Assembly: GCA_964437145.1 (NCBI GenBank)
Contig: CAYTFW010000026.1
Coordinates: forward strand, 1 to 44,627
Length of the DNA stretch: 44,627 nt
DNA from: JAFAZJ01 sp964437145
GTDB taxonomy: Bacteria; Pseudomonadota; Alphaproteobacteria; Reyranellales; Reyranellaceae
Direction: 5' to 3'
In this document: positions 16,276 through 24,267 of the stretch, piece by piece
Numbering within the stretch: the first letter of the stretch is position 1
Layout: the number at the start of each line of letters is the position of its first letter
The notes under the pieces: model-generated
Told to the model about the DNA's origin: nothing
What the model saw: the letters and a program-made list of their open reading frames with translations, nothing else
Databases searched by the model: none
Translations under genes and position numbers: made by a program

Positions 16276-17016
16276 ATGCACGAGGAGATCCTCGACATCG
16301 CGACCAAGGACGGCGCGATGGAGACCTTCGTCTGCCGCCCCGAGCGCGGCGATCCCTGTCCACCCATCCTGATGCTGATGGACGCGCCCGGCATTCGCGA
16401 GGAGCTCTACGACATGGCGCGGCGGCTGGGCACGGCGGGCTACGCCGTGATCCTGCCCAATCTCTACTACCGCGCCGGCCGCGACACCAAGTACGGCCCT
16501 GATGTGCTGACGCATGGCAGCGACGAGCACAAGCGCATGCGCGCGGTGCGCACCAAGATGACCATCCCGCCGGTGATGGACGACGTCGCGGCGATGTTCG
16601 CCTTCATCGACTCGCGGCCCGACATCAAGAAGGGCCCGGTCGGCACGCATGGCTACTGCATGAGCGGGCCATACTCATTGGCCGCCGCGGCGCGCTATCC
16701 CCAGCGCATCGCCGCCGCCGCCTCGTTCTACGGCACCTGGCTGGTGAGCGACGCCGTCGAGAGCCCGCACCTCAATCTCGGCAAGGCCAAAGGCGAGCTC
16801 TACATCTCCTGCGCCGAGCACGACGAGCTCGCGCCGCCCGACATGGTGAAGGAGCTCAAGCGCCTGTTCGACGCATCCGGTGCCAAGGGCGAGCTCGAGA
16901 TCCACATGGGTGTGCACCACGGCTTCGCCTTCCCGCAGCGCTGGTGCTACGACAAGCCGGCCGCCGAGCGGCACTGGGAGCGGTTGATCGCGCTCTATCG
17001 GCGGCGGCTGGGCTGA
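16276..17016 (+). CDS. Dienelactone hydrolase family protein
   Basis: This is a 246-residue cytoplasmic alpha/beta hydrolase. The nucleophile is C128 in HGYCMSGPYS, the Cys form (GxCxG) characteristic of dienelactone hydrolases. An acid in CAEHDELAPP and a histidine in GVHHGFAFP complete the triad. The N-terminus (PPILMLMDAPGIREELYDMARRL) is typical of the family. It probably opens a lactone or cleaves an ester. If the upstream monooxygenase is a Baeyer-Villiger enzyme, this hydrolase could act on its ester or lactone product; that link is inference. The gene begins 10 bases after the unknown protein. Confidence 0.9.
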   Translation: MHEEILDIATKDGAMETFVCRPERGDPCPPILMLMDAPGIREELYDMARRLGTAGYAVILPNLYYRAGRDTKYGPDVLTHGSDEHKRMRAVRTKMTIPPVMDDVAAMFAFIDSRPDIKKGPVGTHGYCMSGPYSLAAAARYPQRIAAAASFYGTWLVSDAVESPHLNLGKAKGELYISCAEHDELAPPDMVKELKRLFDASGAKGELEIHMGVHHGFAFPQRWCYDKPAAERHWERLIALYRRRLG

Positions 17017-17086
17017 GAGGCATTGCACAGCCGCCTCAGACGGCGGCAATCTTCGCTCGCAAAACGGCATAGCGCGGGAGGGCGCC

Positions 17087-18025
17087 ATGAAGATCGGCTT
17101 TTTCGATGATTTCCGGCTGGGTGTGGTGAAGGGCGACGCGATCGTCGACGTGGCGTCGGCGGTGTCCGACATCCCGCGCGTCGGGCCGCATGATCTGATC
17201 AATGGCCTGATCGAGCGCTTCGCCGAGTATCGCGGCAAGCTCCAGGCGGCGGCCGATGCCGGCAAGGCGATTCCGCTGTCGAGCGTGCGCATCCGTCCGC
17301 CGCTGCCTCGGCCGATCAACATCGCCTGCATGGCGGTGAACTACATGGAGGATGGCACGCTGGACAAGCCGGCGCCGATCAACGGCTTCCACAAATCGCC
17401 CAACGCCATCATCGGCAACGGTGACACCATGGTGCTGCCCGATGTGCCGGCGACGATCTTCGAGGGCGAGGCGGAGATGGCGCTGGTCATCGGCAAGCGC
17501 GCCACAAGGGTCAAGGCGGCCGACGCCATGGACCACATCTTCGGCTACATGAACTTCATCGACGGCTCGGCGCGCGGCCTGCCGCCCGCGGGCAACGTCT
17601 TCTACCAGATGAAGTCGCGCGACACCTTCGCGCCCATCGGCCCGTTCATCGTCACCAAGGACGAGATCGCCGATCCTCAGAAGCTGCAGGTCAAGCTATG
17701 GGTCAACGGCGTGCTGAAGCAGAACTTCAACACCGACGACATGGCGCACAAGATCCCGCGTTGCGTCGAGTGGGTGAGCTCGATCCACACGCTGGAGCCC
17801 GGCGACATCCTCGCCACCGGCACCAACCATCGCGGGCTCTCCTCGTTCCAGGACGGCGACAAGATCGAGATCGAGACCGAGGGGCTGGGCCGCCTGACCT
17901 TCAACGTGAAGGACGAGCTCAAGCGCACCTGGGGACGCGAAACGCGCCTTGAGCAGCAGCAGAAAAAGGCCGCGACACCAACCACGCCACAGCTCACCGG
18001 CAAGTACGCCGCCGCGGCGTCGTAA
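17087..18025 (+). CDS. Fumarylacetoacetate hydrolase family protein
   Basis: The 312-residue enzyme has an N-terminal cap (MKIGFFDDFRLGVVKGDAIVDV) and the FAH catalytic domain: INIACMAVNYMED, the metal-binding FEGEAEMALVIGK, YMNFIDGSARGLP, and the late GDILATGTNHRG. The family includes C-C hydrolases, hydratases, isomerases and oxaloacetate-type decarboxylases acting on 2-oxo or diketo acids in aromatic breakdown. GGGAGGG precedes the ATG. It ends the run that starts at 12798, and a repeat element separates it from the convergent gene downstream. Confidence 0.92.
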   Translation: MKIGFFDDFRLGVVKGDAIVDVASAVSDIPRVGPHDLINGLIERFAEYRGKLQAAADAGKAIPLSSVRIRPPLPRPINIACMAVNYMEDGTLDKPAPINGFHKSPNAIIGNGDTMVLPDVPATIFEGEAEMALVIGKRATRVKAADAMDHIFGYMNFIDGSARGLPPAGNVFYQMKSRDTFAPIGPFIVTKDEIADPQKLQVKLWVNGVLKQNFNTDDMAHKIPRCVEWVSSIHTLEPGDILATGTNHRGLSSFQDGDKIEIETEGLGRLTFNVKDELKRTWGRETRLEQQQKKAATPTTPQLTGKYAAAAS

Positions 18026-18031
18026 CGCCCC

Positions 18032-18112
18032 CGTCATCCCGAGCGATAGCGAGGGATCTCCCGCAATGGAGACCTCTTTTGCGGGAGATTCCTCACTGCG
18101 CTCGGAATGACG
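18032..18112. repeat. CGTCATCCCGAGCG-type paired inverted repeat
   Basis: The left arm runs CGTCATCCCGAGCG to TCTCCCGCAA. The right arm, ending at 18112, is its near reverse complement, around the short loop TGGAGACCTCTT. It fills the gap between convergent genes ending at 18025 and 18119. Confidence 0.88.
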
Positions 18113-18118
18113 AGCGGG

Positions 18119-19708
18119 TCAGGCCGTCACTACATACCCATCACGCCTCGGATCGCAGGCGCCGGTGCGCGCGCCGCTGGTCGGATCGAGCGCGATGGCC
18201 TGCATGCCGCCCACCCGCATCGTCCATTGTGGGCCGCGTTCCAGATTGTGGCCGCGCTGCTGCAGGCCATCCATCACCGAGGGCTCGACGCGCGACTCCA
18301 GCATTACGGCGCGGCCGTCGGTCAGCCGCGCGCGCGGCGCTTCGATGGCCTCCTGCAGCGGCAGGCCGTAATCGAGGTACTGCACCACCGCCTGCACCTG
18401 GGTCTGCAGGATGCCGTAGCTGCCGGGCGTGCCCAGCACCAAGGCCGGTTTGCCGTCGCGCAGGCCGATCGAGGGCGCGACGCAGACCGGCAGCGGACCA
18501 CCTGGCTTCGAGCGGTTCGGGCTGTCGGGTGTGACGTCGGCCCAATAGAGAAAATTGTTGAGGCAGATGCCGGTGCCCGGGACGACCACGCCCGAGCCGA
18601 ACACGCTGCCCAGGCTCTGCGTCACGCAGACCAGATTGCCGTCGCGATCGGCGATCGAGAACGAGGTGGTGTGGCCCTCGGCCGGCGGCGGCGTCCATTG
18701 TTCGGTCGGCCCGTCGACCACCTTGCCGTCGCGCACGCGCGCACGCAGGCCGGCGACGTGGTCCTCCGATAGCAGATGCGCGAGCTTCTGGCGCGACGGG
18801 TTGTTGTTGGCGATGCGCACGCCGGCGGCGACGCGGATGGCGCGCAGCACCGTGTCGATGTGGTCGACGCCGTTGCGCGGCATGCTCTTGAGGTCGAAGC
18901 CCTCGAGGATTCGCAGCGCCAGCAGATACTGGAACGCTTCGCAGGGCGGCGGCGGCACGTGGATGTCCAGCCCGCGATAGCTGGCGGCGATCGGGTCCTG
19001 CCATCGCGGCTTCACCGCCTCGAGATCGGCCATGGTGATGCAGCCGCCCAGCGACTTCAGATGCTCGACGATGGTGCGGCCCAGCGCGCCGCCATAGAGC
19101 AGTCCCGGCCCATCCTTGGCGAGCGCCTCGAAGGTGCGCGCGAGATCGGGCTGCTTGAGGATGTAGCCTGGCGCCACGCGGCCGCTGCCGTCGGTGTAGT
19201 TCTTCGACCAGTGGCCAAAGAGCGCGTCGTGCCGGCGAAGCTCGGCGCCACCGCCATTGGTTTCATCGACGTTGAACTCGATCAGCGGGTAGCCGTCGCG
19301 CGCGATGGTGATCGCCGGCGCGAACAGCTCGGCCAGCGACTTGCTGCCGTAGGTGTCGACCATCGTGCACCAGCCGGCGAGGTTGCCCGGAGAGCCCACG
19401 CCCAGGGCGCCGCGCGCCACGTCGTCGCGGCGCTTGAGCCTGTCGACCGGGAAGCCGCTGGGGATCATCGGCAGGAAGTCGAGCACGCGCACGCGCTTCT
19501 CGGCCGCGACGTAGCAGGTCGCCAGCCCCTGGCCGGCGAGGCCGGACATGTAGGGCTCCACCACGTTGAGCGTGGCCGCGGTCGCGGCGGCGGCGTCGAA
19601 GGCGTTGCCGCCGTTCGACAGCACGCGCGCACCGGCGGCGGCGGCCAGCGGATGCGCCGCGGCGACGACGCCATGCATGGACGAGATGGTTGGACGTTTG
19701 CCGTGCAC
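18119..19708 (-). CDS. Gamma-glutamyltransferase family protein
   Basis: This 529-residue Ntn-hydrolase-type protein is normally made as a precursor that cuts itself into two chains. The N-terminal part is typical (AAAHPLAAAAGARVLSNGGNAFDAA, EPYMSGLAGQG). The self-processing site is at T347 in GHTTSFSIADRDGN, the new N-terminus of the small chain; classic enzymes read TTHFS, so the His is Ser here. There is no signal peptide, unlike periplasmic glutathione-cleaving Ggt, so a cytoplasmic acylase-type role is possible. The start is GTG 19708 with GGGGAGG upstream; ATG 19678 is the alternative. Confidence 0.88.
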   Translation of the reverse strand: MHGKRPTISSMHGVVAAAHPLAAAAGARVLSNGGNAFDAAAATAATLNVVEPYMSGLAGQGLATCYVAAEKRVRVLDFLPMIPSGFPVDRLKRRDDVARGALGVGSPGNLAGWCTMVDTYGSKSLAELFAPAITIARDGYPLIEFNVDETNGGGAELRRHDALFGHWSKNYTDGSGRVAPGYILKQPDLARTFEALAKDGPGLLYGGALGRTIVEHLKSLGGCITMADLEAVKPRWQDPIAASYRGLDIHVPPPPCEAFQYLLALRILEGFDLKSMPRNGVDHIDTVLRAIRVAAGVRIANNNPSRQKLAHLLSEDHVAGLRARVRDGKVVDGPTEQWTPPPAEGHTTSFSIADRDGNLVCVTQSLGSVFGSGVVVPGTGICLNNFLYWADVTPDSPNRSKPGGPLPVCVAPSIGLRDGKPALVLGTPGSYGILQTQVQAVVQYLDYGLPLQEAIEAPRARLTDGRAVMLESRVEPSVMDGLQQRGHNLERGPQWTMRVGGMQAIALDPTSGARTGACDPRRDGYVVTA

Positions 19709-19803
19709 GTTGGCCTCCCCGAAAGTTGGCTGATCTTGCGCCGATCTGTCGGTGGGGCGTCACGCGATTTTCGCACTGGCCTCATGCCGCGGCTATGCAC
19801 GAC

Positions 19804-19831
19804 AAAAAGAAAAGCCCGCTTGCGCGGGCTT
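19804..19831 (-). terminator. Intrinsic terminator of the phasin gene
   Basis: A perfect 8-bp stem (AAGCCCGC 19812-19819 and GCGGGCTT 19824-19831) has a four-base loop. On the minus strand it is followed by TTCTTTTTG. It lies 27 bases beyond the phasin stop and before the next minus-strand gene, so it should separate the two transcripts. Confidence 0.9.
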
Positions 19832-19857
19832 CTCCAGAGAGGGCGTATTCGGAACGC

Positions 19858-20304
19858 TTAGGCGGCCTTGGCCGGCACGACCTTGGCGTAGCCGTCGCGG
19901 ACGGCCTTCTCGATGTCGCCGTAGCCCTTGCGCGCGATGTCGGCGATCTCGCGGACCTGCGCGACATTGGCCTTGCCATAGTCACGCACGAAGTCGAGCT
20001 GCACGGTGGCGGCGTCGCCCAGGCACTTGGCGCCGGCGAGCTTGCCGATCATGCCCAGCGTCGCCGAGACGTTCTCGTGCGCGGCCTTCATCAGGCTGTT
20101 GGTGATCTGCGCGGTGCCGTTCATCGACAGGCTCGCGACGTCGTACACGGTGGCGGCAACGCCCTCGGCGCCGCTGCGCACGCGCGCGGCGCGCTCCATG
20201 CCGGTCTCGGTCGCCTTGACGACGAACGCGCGGGCGGCCTCGGGAATCTGGGACACGACGTCGGTGATCGTCGCGGTCGGGTTCGGGTTGCTGGTCTCGG
20301 TCAT
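19858..20304 (-). CDS. Phasin family protein
   Basis: This is a 148-residue, mostly helical amphipathic protein of the Phasin_2 type, with no signal peptide. Recognisable parts are PEAARAFVVKATETGMERAARVRSG, the central KAAHENVSATLGMIGKLAGAK, and DFVRDYGKANVAQVREIADIA. Phasins coat polyhydroxyalkanoate granules. GGATGGAG lies just before ATG 20304. Upstream is an AT-richer control region with palindromes (20391-20437); downstream is a strong terminator, so this is a single-gene transcript, as expected for an abundant granule protein. No PHA synthase or PhaR gene is in the window. Confidence 0.9.
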   Translation of the reverse strand: MTETSNPNPTATITDVVSQIPEAARAFVVKATETGMERAARVRSGAEGVAATVYDVASLSMNGTAQITNSLMKAAHENVSATLGMIGKLAGAKCLGDAATVQLDFVRDYGKANVAQVREIADIARKGYGDIEKAVRDGYAKVVPAKAA

Positions 20305-20390
20305 GACTATCTCCATCCTCGAATGAGCTATGGCAGGGTTGGTTCGCGTCCGCGGTTCGGCCCGCGATGGAGAGAACGTAGTTGATCCCA

Positions 20391-20437
20391 TGCTGCAATG
20401 CAACAAGAATCTTGTTGCGACGCAACAACGCAGTTGC
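20391..20437. promoter_or_regulatory. TGC/GCA palindrome array, candidate PhaR-type operator
   Basis: Two sites of form TGYTGC-N3-GCAACA lie at 20391-20405 and 20413-20427, with centres 22 bases (two helical turns) apart. The second extends to a perfect 7-bp-arm palindrome (20412-20428). A third perfect palindrome (CAACAAG and CTTGTTG, 20401-20417) bridges them, and GCAAC-N6-GTTGC follows (20422-20437). The array is about 90 bases upstream of the phasin start and 65 upstream of the divergent DUF445 gene. PHA-responsive PhaR repressors are known to bind TGC-N-GCA palindromes at phasin promoters, so this assignment is likely but inferred. Confidence 0.6.
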
Positions 20438-20500
20438 GAATTGGTTATTTTTTGCGATTTATCAGCTAGTTAACTGCCCGCCGAAGAAAGCGAGCCAAGC

Positions 20501-21781
20501 ATGACCATCGCCTTGACGACCGACAGCGCCCGCGACGCCGAGCGCTTGCGCGAGCTCAGGCGCACCCGGGCCGCCGCCACCGGCCTGCTCGTCGTCTGCC
20601 TTCTCGTGCTGACGGGCGCGCGCTATGCCGAGCGCTATCACCCAGGCTTCGCCTTCCTGGCCGCCTTCGCCGAGGCGGCCGCGATCGGCGGCTTGGCCGA
20701 CTGGTATGCCGTGGTCGCTCTGTTTCGCCGGCCGCTCGGCTTGCCGATCCCGCACACCGCTATCGTGCCGCGCAACCAGGCGCGTATCGCCGATAGCCTG
20801 GGCGAATTCATCGAGCGGCATTTCCTTGCCGACCAGCCGGTCGCCACCAAGCTGCGCGAGGTCGATTTCGCCGCGATGATCTCGGACTGGCTGGCCGACC
20901 GGCGGCAGAGCGACGACCTTGCGCGCTTTGTCCTGCGGCTGCTGCCCCAGGCGCTCAACGCCATGGAGGGCTCGGGCCTGCGCGGCTTTCTCGCCAAGCG
21001 CGTGGTCGAGCGGCTGGAGACAGTCGAGATCGCACCGCTGGCCGCGGGCCTGCTCGACGCCGTCACGCACGACCGCCGCCACCAGCGCATCCTTGACGAG
21101 TTGCTGGTGGCGCTCGGCCAGCTGCTGGGCAACGCCGAAGCGCTCGACGCTATCCGCAACAAGATCCGCGCGGAGTTGCCGACGCTGTTCCGCCTGTTCC
21201 AGGCCGACGGCTATGTGCTGCGCAAGCTGGTGACCTCGGTGTCGTCGTTCCTCGAGGAGGTCCGCGCCGACGAGAACCACGCCGTGCGCGGCGAGTTCGA
21301 TCGCTTCATCGCGACCTTCATCGACAGGCTGCGCACGTCGCCCGACTACGCCGAGCGCCTCGACGGGTTGCGCAAGGACCTGCTGGCACGGCCCGAGATC
21401 CGTGATCTGGCGGAAGGCATCTGGGAAAGCGTGCGCGGCTTCATCGAGCAGGAGACGCAGTCACCCTCGTCGATGGTGCGCGCCGCGCTCACCGATCTGC
21501 TGGTCGAGATCGGCGGCAAGCTGCGCGAGGACGCCTCGATCCGCGCCGACATCAACGAGGGCATGGTGACGGTGCTGCGCACCTTCGTCGCCAACCAGAA
21601 GAGCGGCATCTCGCGCTTTGTCGCCGATCAGGTGAAGTCGTGGCAGGTTGATCGGCTGATCCACATGATCGAGCTCAATGTCGGCCGCGACCTGCAGTAC
21701 ATCCGCTTCAACGGCGCGCTGATCGGCGGGCTGGCGGGGCTCGCCTTGCATACGGTGGAGGTGTTGCTGAAGCTGGCGTAA
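20501..21781 (+). CDS. DUF445 family membrane protein
   Basis: This 426-residue protein has two N-terminal membrane segments (about residues 25-43 and 48-70, the latter containing the family pattern AEAAAIGGLADWYAVVALFRRPLGLPIPHT). A long helical soluble region follows, with a final hydrophobic segment (FNGALIGGLAGLALHTVEVLL, about 403-424). This matches the DUF445/YjiN-like family of inner-membrane proteins of unknown role. The ribosome site is weak. It shares its control region with the divergent phasin gene. Its end is separated from a convergent hydrolase gene by a large inverted repeat. Confidence 0.9.
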   Translation: MTIALTTDSARDAERLRELRRTRAAATGLLVVCLLVLTGARYAERYHPGFAFLAAFAEAAAIGGLADWYAVVALFRRPLGLPIPHTAIVPRNQARIADSLGEFIERHFLADQPVATKLREVDFAAMISDWLADRRQSDDLARFVLRLLPQALNAMEGSGLRGFLAKRVVERLETVEIAPLAAGLLDAVTHDRRHQRILDELLVALGQLLGNAEALDAIRNKIRAELPTLFRLFQADGYVLRKLVTSVSSFLEEVRADENHAVRGEFDRFIATFIDRLRTSPDYAERLDGLRKDLLARPEIRDLAEGIWESVRGFIEQETQSPSSMVRAALTDLLVEIGGKLREDASIRADINEGMVTVLRTFVANQKSGISRFVADQVKSWQVDRLIHMIELNVGRDLQYIRFNGALIGGLAGLALHTVEVLLKLA

Positions 21782-21782
21782 A

Positions 21783-21866
21783 CGCCATTCGGGCCGCGCC
21801 GCTCCAGCGGCGCTCTTCATCGATCGGTATCAAGAGCGCCGCTGGAGCGGCGCGGCCCAAACGGCG
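21783..21866. repeat. 36-base-arm inverted repeat (GGGCCGCGCCGCTCC family)
   Basis: Arms 21783-21818 and 21831-21866 match as reverse complements at 33 of 36 positions around the 12-base loop ATCGATCGGTAT. Each arm also holds its own GCGCCGCT hairpin. It fills almost the whole gap between convergent stops at 21781 and 21868, which suggests a two-way terminator. Confidence 0.9.
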
Positions 21867-21867
21867 A

Positions 21868-22641
21868 TTAAGCCCGCTCGGGATCGAGATAGACCGCGCG
21901 CTTCCAGCCTTCGCGCGTAAACGGTTTCCAGCCGTCCTCGGGCTGCGCCAGCCGATCGGCGATGGCGTAGACGGCGGCGGGGTTGTGGCCCAGGCCGCAA
22001 TGGCTGCCCATGATCTCGATATTGTCGGCCTGCGGACCGGCCTCCTCGCGGCAGGCCTGCCAGGCGCAGATGCCGTCGGTGCGGCTGTAGATGGCCGTGC
22101 TCGGCACCGGCGGCTTCTGGCGCAGCCGGTCGATGCGGCTGGAGCCGCGCTCCGGCACCTTCTGGCCGCTGGCCAGCTCGAAGACGCGCCAGGCGTTGGT
22201 GGCGCGCGGATCGCCGGCGAAGGGGCTGCCGAGCGTGATCACCTGGCGTACCGCCTGCGGCGCCTGCTTGCCGAGCTCGCGGGCGAACACGCCGCCCAGG
22301 CTCCAGCCGATCAGGCTGACCTTGCGGCCATAATTCTGATGCAGCTCCAGCAGGCGCTGGAGCATGCCGTCCTCGACCCCTTCGCGCGGCCCCAGGTTGC
22401 GGCCCAGGCCCCAGCCATGGGCGGCGTAGCCGCGACCGCGCAGGAAGGCGCGCAGGGGGCGTGTCGATACGTCGCTGGCGATCAGGCCGGGCAGAACGAG
22501 GACCGGATGGCCATCGCCGCGCGGCGCGGCATTGAGTAGCGGAAGCGAACCGACAAAGGCGCCCAGCTCCCACAGCGCGCGCCCCTCCATGAACAACAGG
22601 GTTCGGGACGGCGGGCGCATCGCCTCGGTAGCAGCGGTCAT
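21868..22641 (-). CDS. Alpha/beta hydrolase, lipase/esterase-like
   Basis: This 257-residue hydrolase has no signal peptide. HPVLVLPGLIASDVSTRPLR gives the oxyanion strand, and the nucleophile elbow IGWSLGGVFA holds S114. YSRTDGICAW supplies a likely acid and SHCGLGHNP a likely histidine. The closest general type is a triacylglycerol-lipase-like or PGAP1-like esterase. It begins 55 bases after the wax ester synthase/DGAT gene on the same strand, so the pair may make and remobilise neutral lipid; this is inference from context. The ribosome site is modest. Confidence 0.85.
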   Translation of the reverse strand: MTAATEAMRPPSRTLLFMEGRALWELGAFVGSLPLLNAAPRGDGHPVLVLPGLIASDVSTRPLRAFLRGRGYAAHGWGLGRNLGPREGVEDGMLQRLLELHQNYGRKVSLIGWSLGGVFARELGKQAPQAVRQVITLGSPFAGDPRATNAWRVFELASGQKVPERGSSRIDRLRQKPPVPSTAIYSRTDGICAWQACREEAGPQADNIEIMGSHCGLGHNPAAVYAIADRLAQPEDGWKPFTREGWKRAVYLDPERA

Positions 22642-22696
22642 TCGGGTCTCACTGAGGTGAACCGGATAGATGAGTATGGAGCGGCGGCGGCCGAAT

Positions 22697-24130
22697 TCAA
22701 GCCTTGGCGGGCAGGGCCGCCGCCTTGAGCTCGGCGTAGGAGTCCAGGAGATAGTCGGCCATAACGCCGATATCGGGCACCGCCTTGCGGTCGGCGGTAA
22801 GGCCGAAATCGAGGTTGCCGAGATAGCTCTGCACCGTGAGGTTCAGCGCGCAGCCATGCGTCGGGATCGACACCGGGTAGAGCGCCGCCACCTTGGCGCC
22901 GGCGCCGTAGAGCGGCACCGGCGGGCCGGGCACGTTGGAAATGCAGACATTGGCGGCCATCGGCATCACGTCGGCCAGGCCGGAGCGGCCGTACAGCTCG
23001 GTGAGGCCGCGGATCAGGAACGGCGCGCCGAAGAAAGCGTAGTCCTGCGGCATGGCGTTCTTCAAGCCACCGGCGATCTGCTTGGCGTCGGCCGAGGAGG
23101 CCTGGATCGCCTTCAGCCGCTCCAGCGGATCGGCGATATGCGTCGCCAGCCCGCACATCATGCCGAAGACCTGGTTGTTGAGGTCGGTGTTGCCCAGCTC
23201 GCGCAGCGAGATCGGCACGAAGGCGATCAGCTGCTCGCTGGGCAGCGCATGCCGCGCCAGCAGGTAGCGCCGGAGCGCGCCGGAGCACACCGCCATGACG
23301 GCGTCGTTGAGCTTGCCGCCGGCCGCCTTGGCGATGGCCTTGGCGTCGGCCAGCGGCATCGAACGCGCGGCGTAGGAACGCTCCCGGGTGATGGCGGCGT
23401 TGAAGATGGTTTTCGGCGCGATCAGCGCGGGCATTTCCTTGACCGGCGATTTCGGCAGATACGCGTCCATCGGCGCGTCCTTCGCCACCTTGGGGAAGAA
23501 CATGCTGGCGACGTTGCTCATCACCTCGGGCGCCGCGCGCAGCATGTCGAGCTGGAAGCGCATCATCGAAGTGACCAGGTCGGCCATCGGGTTGCCCGAC
23601 GGCACCGACGCGCCGGCCGGCTTGGGTTCCGGCGGCTTGACCTTCCTAGGCTCGGGCGTGAGGTCGTAGATCGCGTTGGTGATGATCATGCCGGCGCCGC
23701 CATCGACCGCCGCGTGGTGCACCTTGGAATAGAGCGCCACCTGGCCGGTCTCGATGCCGTCGATGACCACGAACTGCCACAGCGGCCGGCTGCGATCGAG
23801 GACCTGTGCATGCAGCTCCGCAATCATCGTCTCAAGCTGCTCGCGGTTCCCCGGCGCGGGCAGGGTGACGCTCTTGATGTGGTAGGAAATATCGACGTTC
23901 GGGTCCTCGACCCACGAGGGGTGGTGGATATCGAGGAGGGTCGGCGAGAGCTTCTTGGTGAACACCGGGACCAGGTGCAGGCGGCTGACCATCAAGTCGC
24001 GGAAGCGCTCGTAGAACGAGCCTTCGTAACCCTCCGGCAGGTCGTAAAGCGTGAAACCCGCGACGTGCATCGGCGTCTCGGGGGTCTCGAAATAGAGGAA
24101 ACTGGCGTCCGCGCCACCGAGTCGCGTCAT
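22697..24130 (-). CDS. Wax ester synthase/diacylglycerol acyltransferase (WS/DGAT)
   Basis: The 477-residue enzyme shows the family layout. It starts MTRLGGADASFLYFETPETPMHV and has PLWQF (116-120). The catalytic HHxxxDG motif is HHAAVDG (138-144). The C-terminal domain carries CISNVPGPPVPLYG. WS/DGAT enzymes join an acyl-CoA to a fatty alcohol or diacylglycerol at the inner membrane and build wax ester or triacylglycerol droplets. GGGAGGA precedes the ATG. A lipase-like gene follows it. A phasin gene and a fatty-acid-hydroxylase-type P450 nearby point to a lipid-storage and lipid-oxidation neighbourhood. Confidence 0.93.
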   Translation of the reverse strand: MTRLGGADASFLYFETPETPMHVAGFTLYDLPEGYEGSFYERFRDLMVSRLHLVPVFTKKLSPTLLDIHHPSWVEDPNVDISYHIKSVTLPAPGNREQLETMIAELHAQVLDRSRPLWQFVVIDGIETGQVALYSKVHHAAVDGGAGMIITNAIYDLTPEPRKVKPPEPKPAGASVPSGNPMADLVTSMMRFQLDMLRAAPEVMSNVASMFFPKVAKDAPMDAYLPKSPVKEMPALIAPKTIFNAAITRERSYAARSMPLADAKAIAKAAGGKLNDAVMAVCSGALRRYLLARHALPSEQLIAFVPISLRELGNTDLNNQVFGMMCGLATHIADPLERLKAIQASSADAKQIAGGLKNAMPQDYAFFGAPFLIRGLTELYGRSGLADVMPMAANVCISNVPGPPVPLYGAGAKVAALYPVSIPTHGCALNLTVQSYLGNLDFGLTADRKAVPDIGVMADYLLDSYAELKAAALPAKA

Positions 24131-24267
24131 CGCATCCTCCCGTCATGAGCGCGGCTGGTCCGTTGTTGTTTCCGCGCCCTGCCATTTCTGCGCAAAGCCC
24201 GCCTCTTTGGCAAGCAAGGTGTGGCAACAACCTAGTGGCACGCTGCCCCGCGTGCTCAGATCGCCCC

